From NCBI GenBank assembly GCA_031406575.1, contig JANOHP010000137.1, positions 1-22,907 on the forward strand: a stretch of DNA of 22,907 nt, written 5' to 3'. The position numbers were made by a program, and so were the translations under genes. Numbering within the stretch: the stretch's first letter is position 1; every line of letters starts with the position of its first letter. The notes beneath the pieces were generated by a model. It was given only the letters and a program-made list of their open reading frames with translations. It did not search any database and was not told where the DNA came from. The DNA comes from Ga0077555 sp031406575 (GTDB lineage Bacteria; Pseudomonadota; Alphaproteobacteria; Rhizobiales; Hyphomicrobiaceae). This document shows positions 1 to 6,814 of this stretch, in pieces.

Positions 1-139
1 CTTCCGGCGGCTCGTGTCCCGGGGGCGTGTCCTCCCCCGCTTCACATACGAGCACTTTGTTCGAGCTGCGCTCGGACAACCGGCTGGCCAAAACCGAACC
101 CGCCGATCCACCCCCGACAATGATGTAATCGAAATCCAT
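1..139 (-). CDS. GMC-family FAD-dependent oxidoreductase, N-terminal fragment (cut by window edge)
   Basis: The first 46 codons are readable on the minus strand from an ATG at 139. They begin MDFDYIIVGGG and contain the dinucleotide-binding motif VGGGSAGSVLASRLSE at residues 8-23, followed by the strand VLVCEAGED, whose Glu33 normally binds the FAD ribose. This start is typical of the glucose-methanol-choline (GMC) oxidoreductases, which oxidise alcohols such as choline with FAD. The rest, about 500 residues in normal family members, lies outside the window, so the substrate cannot be judged. The gene is divergent from the CoA transferase at 331, with a 191-base gap that must hold both promoters. 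The Shine-Dalgarno sequence is weak. Family assignment rests only on the FAD motif and its flanks. Confidence 0.85.
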   Translation of the reverse strand, partial: MDFDYIIVGGGSAGSVLASRLSERSSNKVLVCEAGEDTPPGHEPPE

Positions 140-330
140 CGTTTTTCCCACCCAGCGTCATTTCTCCCCGAGAGAATGCCCCGCGCTTCACGCTTGCGCA
201 ATCGGGGTTGGGCCGCCGCGACCTGACCTCGCCGACGGAATGTGTGGTACGGCGCAATACGCCGAGGGGCACTTGCGCCCGACGGGCCCCGGGGCATACT
301 CCCGGTTGGGACGACGCATCGGAGGGCACT

Positions 331-2937
331 ATGGCCGCGAAAGACGCAACGACTGCTGACGCCGATCGCGCCATCCGGCCAGGACCGTTGGCGGGCCTCC
401 GAGTCATCGAACTCGCCGACGAGCAGGGCGAATACTGCGGGCTCACGCTGGCGGGGCTCGGCGCGGACGTCGTCAAGATCGAGCCGCCGGGGGGCAGCCC
501 CACACGTCGCATCGGGCCGTTCTACAAGGACAAAGCCGATCCGGAAGGCTCGCTGTTCTTCTGGCAATACAATCGAGGCAAGAGGTCGGTCGAGCTGGAC
601 TTGAAGAAGAAAGGCGATCTCGCACGCTTCCAATCGCTGCTCGCGTCCGCCGACATTTTTCTGGAATCGACGCCAAAAGGTGATCTCGACGCACTCGGGC
701 TCGGCAAGAACGCGCTCGCCAAAAAGTACCCGACCCTGATCCACGCCCGCATCACGCCGTTCGGCGACGAGGGGCCGTGGAGCGACTTCAAGGCGAGCGA
801 TCTGGTGCATCTGGCGCTGGGCGGCGTCATGATGAACTGCGGTTACGACCCCGCACCCGATGGCACCTACGACCTGCCGCCGATCGCGCCGCAGATGTGG
901 CACGCCTATCATATCGCCGGCGAACAGATGAGCATGGCGATCCTCGCCGCCCTGATGTTCCGCTTCCGCACCGGCAAGGGCCAGCACGTTTCCTGCGCCG
1001 TGCACGAGGCGGTGGCGAAATGCACCGAAGTCGATCTGATGACCTGGATCATGCGGCGTTCGCCCGTGCTGCGCCAAACCTGCCGGCACGCGCGCGAGTC
1101 GATCTCGCCGCATCCGACGATTGCGCACACCCAGGACGGCCGCTGGGTGAAGGCCAATCTCGGCAACCGCCCCGACGACGGCCAGAAGCTGATCGAGCTG
1201 ATGGAGCGCTACGGCATAGAAGCCGGCATCGATCCGACGAAGGATGCCGCGCCCCGCGTCGGACGCTTCGTTCCGGGCACCGCACCCGACACCTCCAAGC
1301 GCGATATCGCGATGGAAGCCGTGCAGCGCTTCGTGCGCGCGTTCACCTATGAAAACATCCCGTGGCGCGAGGCCCAGCAAGCCGGCATGTTGTGGGCACC
1401 CCTGCGCAAACCGCACGAGAACGCGATGGACCCCCATTGGGAGGCGCGCGGTAGCGTCACGGACGTGGCGCATCCCGAACTCGGCCGGTCCTTCCGCTAC
1501 GCCACCAGCAAATGGATCAGCACCGCGACCGATTGGGCGCCCGGCCGGCGCGCCCCCTTGTTGAACGAGGATGCCGCGACCGTCGACACGCCGCCAACGC
1601 ACTTGGCGCCCGTCATCAGTCCCAAAGCCGATCCAGCGATGGCCGGCAAGCCGTCCAAACGCGGCAAGCCCATGGCGCTCGACGGCATCCGGATTCTCGA
1701 CTTCACGTGGTTTCTGGCATCGGCTGGCGGCACGCGTTTCCTCACGGCACTGGGCGCCGAGAGCTTGAAGGTGGAGCTGAAAAGCCATCCCGATACGCGC
1801 CTGGCCGCCATGGCGCCCATCGGCGGGCGCGAGGCGCGCGAGAAAGCGACCGGTCCCTTGCGCGGCGTCAGCGATCCCGACATGGGCGGCCAGTTCAACA
1901 ACAAGAACCCCGGCAAGCGCGGCATCTCGCTCAACGTGCGCCACCCCAAGGGGCTCGAGATTGCCCGCAAGCTGGTCTCCCTATCCGACATCGTCGCCGA
2001 AGGGTTTTCGCCCGGCGTGCTGGACAATTGGGGGCTCGGCTACAGTGCGCTCAAGGAGATCAAACCCGACATCGTCTACGTGCAGCAGTCGGGCATGGGC
2101 GCGCAAGGCACGTACGGCCGCTTCCGCACTGTCGGCCCGATCGCGAATGCGTTCGCAGGACTCTCCGAAATGTCGGGCCTGCCGGAGCCCGCCATGCCGG
2201 CCGGGTGGGGCTATTCCTATCTCGACTGGATGGGCGCCTACAGCTTCGCGCTCGCCATGCTCAGCGGGCTCTACCATCGCGAGCGAACCGGCGAAGGCCA
2301 GTGGATCGACGCCTCACAGACCGAGGTTGGCCTCTTGATCAACGGCACGACAATCCTAGATTGGTCAGCCAACGGACGCATCTGGACGCGGACGGGAAAT
2401 CGCTCGCCCAACAAGCCGGCAGCGCCGCATGGCGTCTACCCTTGCGCGGGCGTGGACCGGTGGCTCGCCATCGCCTGTTTCGCCGATGTGGAATTCCAAG
2501 CGCTCGCCGAAGTGGCCCGCCATCCCGAGTGGGTCCGCGATCCCCGGTTCGCCACACTCTCGAGCCGCCTCCAACACCAGGACGCACTCGATGCGCTGGT
2601 CGGACAATGGACGCGAACCGGCGATGCGCGTGAGCTGATGCTGGCGTCGCAGAAAGCGGGCGTGCCGGCAGGTGTGTGCCAGACCACAGAAGATCGTTGC
2701 GATCACGATCCGCAACTGCGCGCGCTCGAATGGCTGACCGAAATCACCGGCACGAAGATCGGCCGCTGGCCCGTCGCCGAAGTGCCGGTCAAGCTCAGCG
2801 AGAGCCCGGCTTATGTCGGCGGTCGCATCGACCGCGGCGCGCCCTGCTACGGCGAGGACAACGAATACGTCTACGGCGAGCTGCTGGGCATGACGACACG
2901 CCAGATCAAGGAGTTGGCGGCGGACGGTGTGTTTTGA
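331..2937 (+). CDS. Double-domain class III (CaiB/BaiF-type) CoA transferase
   Basis: 868 residues made of two class III CoA-transferase modules in tandem, about residues 18-440 and 448-868, joined by a Pro/Ala-rich linker. Each half starts with the family signature (LAGLRVIELAD; MALDGIRILDFTWFLAS) and carries an RTGxGQ turn. These enzymes move CoA between carboxylic acids through an aspartyl-CoA thioester. In the second half Asp632 (LDWMGAYS) fits the catalytic aspartate. In the first half the equivalent place appears to be Tyr193 (HAYHIAGEQ), so that half is probably not catalytic. ATG 331 is chosen because GGAGGG lies at 321-326; the frame is open back to 208, but the extra 41 residues look non-coding. 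The tandem architecture resembles the DMSP CoA-transferase/lyase DddD, but no linked gene supports that substrate. The stop overlaps the next gene by four bases. Confidence 0.88.
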   Translation: MAAKDATTADADRAIRPGPLAGLRVIELADEQGEYCGLTLAGLGADVVKIEPPGGSPTRRIGPFYKDKADPEGSLFFWQYNRGKRSVELDLKKKGDLARFQSLLASADIFLESTPKGDLDALGLGKNALAKKYPTLIHARITPFGDEGPWSDFKASDLVHLALGGVMMNCGYDPAPDGTYDLPPIAPQMWHAYHIAGEQMSMAILAALMFRFRTGKGQHVSCAVHEAVAKCTEVDLMTWIMRRSPVLRQTCRHARESISPHPTIAHTQDGRWVKANLGNRPDDGQKLIELMERYGIEAGIDPTKDAAPRVGRFVPGTAPDTSKRDIAMEAVQRFVRAFTYENIPWREAQQAGMLWAPLRKPHENAMDPHWEARGSVTDVAHPELGRSFRYATSKWISTATDWAPGRRAPLLNEDAATVDTPPTHLAPVISPKADPAMAGKPSKRGKPMALDGIRILDFTWFLASAGGTRFLTALGAESLKVELKSHPDTRLAAMAPIGGREAREKATGPLRGVSDPDMGGQFNNKNPGKRGISLNVRHPKGLEIARKLVSLSDIVAEGFSPGVLDNWGLGYSALKEIKPDIVYVQQSGMGAQGTYGRFRTVGPIANAFAGLSEMSGLPEPAMPAGWGYSYLDWMGAYSFALAMLSGLYHRERTGEGQWIDASQTEVGLLINGTTILDWSANGRIWTRTGNRSPNKPAAPHGVYPCAGVDRWLAIACFADVEFQALAEVARHPEWVRDPRFATLSSRLQHQDALDALVGQWTRTGDARELMLASQKAGVPAGVCQTTEDRCDHDPQLRALEWLTEITGTKIGRWPVAEVPVKLSESPAYVGGRIDRGAPCYGEDNEYVYGELLGMTTRQIKELAADGVF

Positions 2938-3512
2938 AGATCGCCCTCGTGTCGGATATTCACGCCGACGCCCGCGCCCTGAAGCGCGTCTTCGACGACT
3001 TGCCGTCCGTCGATCGCGTGCTGTGCGCGGGCGATGCGATCAGCGAATTCCAGTTCTGCCCCGATACGGTGGATTTGCTGCGCGCAGCCGACGCCCAATG
3101 CATCCAAGGCAACCACGAGCACGTCCTGTTCGGTGGGCAAAATCCGGGCTATCTGGAGAGATGCCGCGCCCAGTACGCGCCTGAACTGCTCGACATGCTG
3201 GCCACCGCGCCGACGTCTCTCGAGTTCGAAAGCGCCGGGGCGAAAGTGCTCATGATTCACGCGACGCCGTGGTCGCCCTTCTCCGGTTATATCAATCCGG
3301 GCAGCCCACAATTGCCGCGCATCGGGGCGCTGCCCTTCGACTTCGTAATCCTCGGCCACACGCACCGCCCCATGATCGAGAAAGCGGGCGCTGTCACCGT
3401 GATCAATCCCGGCTCCTGCTCCCAACCCCGCGACGGCACCCGCGAAGGCTCCTACGCCATTCTCGACCTCGCCACCGGCGTGGCCGAGATCCGCAAGGTG
3501 CGACTGGGGTGA
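2934..3512 (+). CDS. Calcineurin-like metallophosphoesterase (YfcE/MJ0936 type)
   Basis: 192 residues if the TTG at 2934 is the start, which gives (M)KIALVSDIHAD, the usual N-terminus of this family. That TTG overlaps the stop of the upstream CoA transferase as TTGA, suggesting translational coupling. All metal-binding motifs of the binuclear phosphoesterase fold are present: D8-x-H10, GD at 33-34, GNHEH at 59-63, H109 and GHTH at 141-144. The length fits the small stand-alone phosphodiesterases or phosphatases of this group. The physiological substrate cannot be inferred; pairing with a CoA transferase is not a known functional link. Longer readings upstream in this frame lie inside the CoA-transferase gene and look like noise. 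Confidence 0.85.
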   Translation: MKIALVSDIHADARALKRVFDDLPSVDRVLCAGDAISEFQFCPDTVDLLRAADAQCIQGNHEHVLFGGQNPGYLERCRAQYAPELLDMLATAPTSLEFESAGAKVLMIHATPWSPFSGYINPGSPQLPRIGALPFDFVILGHTHRPMIEKAGAVTVINPGSCSQPRDGTREGSYAILDLATGVAEIRKVRLG

Positions 3513-3556
3513 ACGTGACGGCGAGCGGCTCCGCAAGCGCGCGCGTTTCCCCTGAT

Positions 3557-3578
3557 GCACGGCACCGGAAAGCCGTGC
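3557..3578 (+). other. Perfect 7-bp hairpin between two operons
   Basis: GCACGGC at 3557-3563 and GCCGTGC at 3572-3578 are exact reverse complements around an 8-base loop. The hairpin starts 45 bases after the phosphoesterase stop and about 84 bases before the aldolase start. There is no T-run directly after it, so it is at best a weak intrinsic terminator for the first operon; an operator or leader structure of the aldolase operon is equally possible. The rest of the 149-base gap shows no clear promoter. Confidence 0.35.
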
Positions 3579-3661
3579 CATACTCGCAGAGAAATTTGCG
3601 ACGATCGCGTCCGACAGAACGCGTCGATGCTCGAGTCACGCCAGCCAGAAGGACCGCACCG

Positions 3662-4453
3662 ATGACCACGCCGATGCTCACCAATCCCGTCCTGGAAGCC
3701 ATGCGTGCCGGTAAAGCGGCGATGGGGCTGTCCGTGCGGCTCGCCCGCTCGCCCGAGATCGTGCGCATCGCCAAGGCCACGGGGCATCACTTCCTGTTCA
3801 TCGACGGCCAGCACGCGGTCTTCAACATCGAGACGATCATCAATCTGGCGAGCACGGCCATTCCGCTGGGTGTGGCGCCGATGGTGCGCGTGCGCTCGCC
3901 CGACGATGCCGATGTGCCCTCCCTGCTCGACAACGGCGTGACCGGCATCATTTTCCCCGACGTGAATACGGTGGAAGAAGCGCGCCACTGCGTTGCCATC
4001 ACGAAATTCGCGCCCATCGGCCGCCGTTCGGTCGGCGCTGTGTTCCCGCAGTTCAACGGCCAAACCGTGCCGCTCGCCGACGCCATCCGGGAGATCAACG
4101 CCTCGACCGTGTGCTGCGTGATGGTCGAAACGAAGAAAGGCCTCGACAACATCGAAGCTATCGCCGCCGTGCCCGGCATCGACGTCATCCACATCGGCAC
4201 CAACGACCTCATGACGGACCTGGGCAAGCCCGGAAAGCTCGACGACCCCATGGTCGAGCAGGCGCTCGACCGCGCCATCGCTGCCTGCAAAGCGAACGGC
4301 ATTTATGCCGGCTGCGGCGGCATTCGCGTTGTCGAGCGGCAGGCTGCCATGATCAAGCGCGGCATCCGCTTCCTCACCACCCAGAGCGACACGGGCTTCC
4401 TCCTCGCCGCCGCCAAAGCCTGGACGGACGGCATCAACGCCAAGCTGGGGTGA
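3662..4453 (+). CDS. HpcH/HpaI-family class II aldolase
   Basis: 263 residues matching the HpaI / 2-dehydro-3-deoxyglucarate aldolase family, which cleave or form 2-keto-acid aldols (pyruvate enolate chemistry) with a divalent metal. Visible landmarks are the LFIDGQH segment with His51 (the family's base; the usual Glu before it is Gln50 here), Arg76 in MVRVRS, the metal ligands Glu156 (VMVETKKG) and Asp182 (IGTNDLM), and a C-terminal TTQSD segment. ATG 3662 is chosen because AAGGAC lies just upstream and homology begins there; the frame stays open further upstream without family-like sequence. It leads a four-gene plus-strand unit, with pncC 11 bases downstream. The in vivo substrate is unknown; hydroxy-keto acids such as 4-hydroxy-2-oxo acids are typical. 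Confidence 0.87.
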   Translation: MTTPMLTNPVLEAMRAGKAAMGLSVRLARSPEIVRIAKATGHHFLFIDGQHAVFNIETIINLASTAIPLGVAPMVRVRSPDDADVPSLLDNGVTGIIFPDVNTVEEARHCVAITKFAPIGRRSVGAVFPQFNGQTVPLADAIREINASTVCCVMVETKKGLDNIEAIAAVPGIDVIHIGTNDLMTDLGKPGKLDDPMVEQALDRAIAACKANGIYAGCGGIRVVERQAAMIKRGIRFLTTQSDTGFLLAAAKAWTDGINAKLG

Positions 4454-4464
4454 AACAGCGCCGC

Positions 4465-4974
4465 ATGTTTTCTGACCCCCTGAAAACCGAAGCCGAGCGG
4501 CTCGTCGCCGATCTGCGCCAGCGCGACTTGACGATTGCGACCGCAGAAAGCTGCACGGGCGGGTTGATCGCGGCCGTGTTGACCGAGGGGCCGGGCGCGT
4601 CCGATGTGGTGGATCGAGGGTTCGTCACCTATTCGAACGCGGCCAAGTCGGCGATGTTGGGGGTGTCGGGAGACGCCATCGCCTCGTTCGGGGCCGTTAG
4701 CCGAGAGGTCGCGGAGGCGATGGCCGCCGGTGCGCTCATCCATTCGCTGGCTGATGTCAGCGTCGCGGTCACTGGCCTGGCAGGACCGGGTGGAGGCAGC
4801 TTGGCGAAACCCGTGGGCCTCGTCCACATCGCGGCAGCGTGCAGAGGTGGCGCGGTTCTGCACGAAGAATGCCGCTTCGGGTCCAGCACTCGCTCGGACA
4901 TTCGCGAGCGGGCAGCCTTGGCGGCTCTGGCGCTGGTGGGCCGGCTGCTCGAGACGGAGGCGGGGAGCGTTTGA
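4465..4974 (+). CDS. pncC: Nicotinamide-nucleotide amidohydrolase PncC / CinA C-terminal domain protein
   Basis: 169 residues covering only the CinA C-terminal domain, the normal size for stand-alone PncC. The family motifs are intact: TAESCTGG at 26-33, GFVTYSN at 52-58 followed by Lys61, SREVAEAMA near 79-87, and VTGLAGPGGG at 102-111 with KPVG at 115-118. PncC deamidates nicotinamide mononucleotide to nicotinate mononucleotide in the pyridine-nucleotide salvage cycle, in the cytoplasm. No N-terminal CinA (MoCF-like) domain is present and none is encoded next to it. The ATG lies 11 bases after the aldolase stop, so co-transcription is likely. The link with the neighbours is positional only. 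Confidence 0.9.
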   Translation: MFSDPLKTEAERLVADLRQRDLTIATAESCTGGLIAAVLTEGPGASDVVDRGFVTYSNAAKSAMLGVSGDAIASFGAVSREVAEAMAAGALIHSLADVSVAVTGLAGPGGGSLAKPVGLVHIAAACRGGAVLHEECRFGSSTRSDIRERAALAALALVGRLLETEAGSV

Positions 4975-5053
4975 CGCGGGGTTCGATGTCTCGGCTGACG
5001 CGAGGCCGAATGGCCCTCTTGCAGTGGACGAGATTCGCTCCCATCCTCGGGCA

Positions 5054-6091
5054 ATGAACCCGACCGATAGCCGTACCGCAAAGCGGGGTCCCACACCCGA
5101 TGCGCGCAAAAGTGATCTGCAACTCGAGGATTACGCCGCGGGCGTGCTGGCGCGCGATCGCGCGGTGCTGGCGCGGGCGATTACGCTCGTCGAAAGCACG
5201 AAGCCGGCGGATCAAGCGTTGGCGCGCGATGTGCTGCAACGCTTGCTGCCGGAGACGGCGACGTCGCATCGCATCGGTATCACCGGAGTGCCGGGCGTGG
5301 GCAAATCGACGACCATCGATCAACTGGGAATGAATTTGATCGGGGCGGGGCATCGCGTCGCCGTGCTGGCGGTCGATCCGACGTCGCGACGCACGGGCGG
5401 CTCGATCCTGGGTGACAAGACGCGCATGCAGCGGCTGTCGCAATCCGCCGACGCCTTCATCCGGCCGACGCCGACATCGGGCACCCTGGGCGGCGTCGCG
5501 CGGCGCACACGTGAGACCATGGCGCTGGTCGAGGCGGCGGGATTCGATGTGGTGATCGTGGAGACGGTGGGCGTCGGCCAATCCGAGACGGCGGTGGCCG
5601 AGATGGTCGACTTCTTTCTGGTCATGCTGCTGGCGGGAGGCGGCGATGATCTGCAAGGTATCAAGAAGGGAATCGTCGAGCTGGCCGACATGATCGCGAT
5701 CAACAAGGCCGATGGCGACAACATCGAGCGTGCGGGGCGGGCGGCGGCCGAGTATCAAGGTGCGCTGAATATTTTGACACCCGCTTCGCCGAGCTGGCAG
5801 CCGCCCGTCGTGACGATTTCGGGGCTCGACAATCGCGGGCTCGACGCGCTGTGGGCCAAGATCGAAGAGCACCGGCGCATCATGACAGGCACCGGCGAGC
5901 TGGCCGCACGGCGCAGCCGCCAAGCGGTCGGGTGGATGCGTGAGATGGTGTCGGATCGCCTGCTGCAACGGTTGATGGCGGCACCGGCCATCGCCGATGC
6001 GCTGCCGCGTCTGGAAGCGGAGGTGGAAGCAGGACACATGACGGCGGCATTCGCCGTCGACGAACTGTTGGCGCTCGGGGCGGCTGGATGA
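5054..6091 (+). CDS. meaB: MeaB/ArgK-type G3E GTPase, methylmalonyl-CoA mutase chaperone
   Basis: 345 residues with the MeaB/MMAA layout: helical N-terminus, then P-loop GVPGVGKST at 78-86, DPTS at 108-111, DKTRM at 121-125, ETVGVGQSE at 170-178 (G3) and NKAD at 217-220 (G4), and a helical C-terminal dimerisation arm. Such GTPases guard adenosylcobalamin loading and protect methylmalonyl-CoA mutase or related B12 mutases. No mutase or cobalamin adenosyltransferase gene is in this window. ATG 5054 is the first in-frame start with family-like sequence after it; the Shine-Dalgarno is weak and a 79-base gap separates it from pncC. Its stop overlaps the start of pcp in ATGATGA, so the two are probably coupled. 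Confidence 0.92.
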   Translation: MNPTDSRTAKRGPTPDARKSDLQLEDYAAGVLARDRAVLARAITLVESTKPADQALARDVLQRLLPETATSHRIGITGVPGVGKSTTIDQLGMNLIGAGHRVAVLAVDPTSRRTGGSILGDKTRMQRLSQSADAFIRPTPTSGTLGGVARRTRETMALVEAAGFDVVIVETVGVGQSETAVAEMVDFFLVMLLAGGGDDLQGIKKGIVELADMIAINKADGDNIERAGRAAAEYQGALNILTPASPSWQPPVVTISGLDNRGLDALWAKIEEHRRIMTGTGELAARRSRQAVGWMREMVSDRLLQRLMAAPAIADALPRLEAEVEAGHMTAAFAVDELLALGAAG

Positions 6092-6771
6092 TGAACGCCC
6101 ATCGACCGACACTGTTGCTGACGGGGTTCGGGCCGTTTCCCAACGTGCCGGCGAATGCGACGGCGGTCCTCGTGCCGCGCATCGCGCAGGCCGCAGCCAA
6201 GGCGTTTCCCGGCGTGCGGATCGCGTGCCACATCCTGCCGACGGAGTGGTCATCGGGATTGGCGCGGGTCGCCGATCTCTATCGGGAGTTGCAACCAGCG
6301 GCGGCTATCCATTTCGGTGTGGCGGGGCGAGCCAAAGGTTTCGAGATCGAAGCGCGCGGGCGCAACGTCTGCGCCCCGACCCAGGACGCGGCTGGGTTGC
6401 TTCCGAACGGCCCCCGCGTGTCGCCCTGGGGACCTGAGTTTCTGCCGTCGACGTTGCCCGCCGCACACATCGTCGAACGCCTGCGGCGACGCGGGATTCC
6501 AGCCATCGTGTCGCGCGATGCAGGGGCCTACTTGTGCAACGCGCTGCTCTATCGCGCGCAGGAAATTGCGCGGGCGTCGCCGATACCAGCGCGTAGCGGA
6601 TTCATCCACCTGCCCGCGAGCCTCGTCAACGAGCGCTATGCCAATCGGGGCCCGCTCGGCTGTTGCCGGCTCGACTGGGACGAAGTCGTCGACGGCGGCG
6701 TCGAAGCGATTGCGGCGACCTTGAGCCAAGCCGCCGTGCCGACGCGGCGCCTGTCGATGTGCGCGGTGTGA
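6088..6771 (+). CDS. pcp: Pyroglutamyl-peptidase I (peptidase family C15)
   Basis: 227 residues with the C15 fold landmarks: LLTGFGPFPN at 10-19, the substrate-pocket segment FGVAGRAKGFEIE, and a complete Cys-His-Glu triad (Glu88 in EARGRN, Cys150 in DAGAYLCN, His174 in FIHLP). C15 enzymes remove N-terminal pyroglutamate from peptides in the cytoplasm. The segment around Glu88 is more divergent than usual (EARGRNV instead of the commoner ERVAINV), although the Glu-to-Asn spacing is kept. The start overlaps the meaB stop; ATG at 6088 or 6091 are equally possible. The gene converges on the ATPase gene at 6815, with a 43-base gap in which I see no convincing terminator. Confidence 0.87.
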   Translation: MMNAHRPTLLLTGFGPFPNVPANATAVLVPRIAQAAAKAFPGVRIACHILPTEWSSGLARVADLYRELQPAAAIHFGVAGRAKGFEIEARGRNVCAPTQDAAGLLPNGPRVSPWGPEFLPSTLPAAHIVERLRRRGIPAIVSRDAGAYLCNALLYRAQEIARASPIPARSGFIHLPASLVNERYANRGPLGCCRLDWDEVVDGGVEAIAATLSQAAVPTRRLSMCAV

Positions 6772-6814
6772 GGCGGCCGATGCGTGTCGTCGTGGTATCA
6801 AAGCGTGCGATGCC

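Noticed and set aside
208..330. Upstream extension of the double CoA transferase by 41 residues
   Set aside because: Low-complexity Arg/Thr/Pro sequence, while ATG 331 has a good GGAGGG ribosome site and is followed by family-like sequence.
331..2937. Calling the double CoA transferase DddD (DMSP lyase)
   Set aside because: Only the tandem architecture agrees; no linked DMSP transporter or downstream pathway gene is present.
4769..6253. A 494-codon minus-strand frame opposite pncC, meaB and pcp
   Set aside because: Arg/His-rich composition; the plus strand carries complete catalytic motifs.
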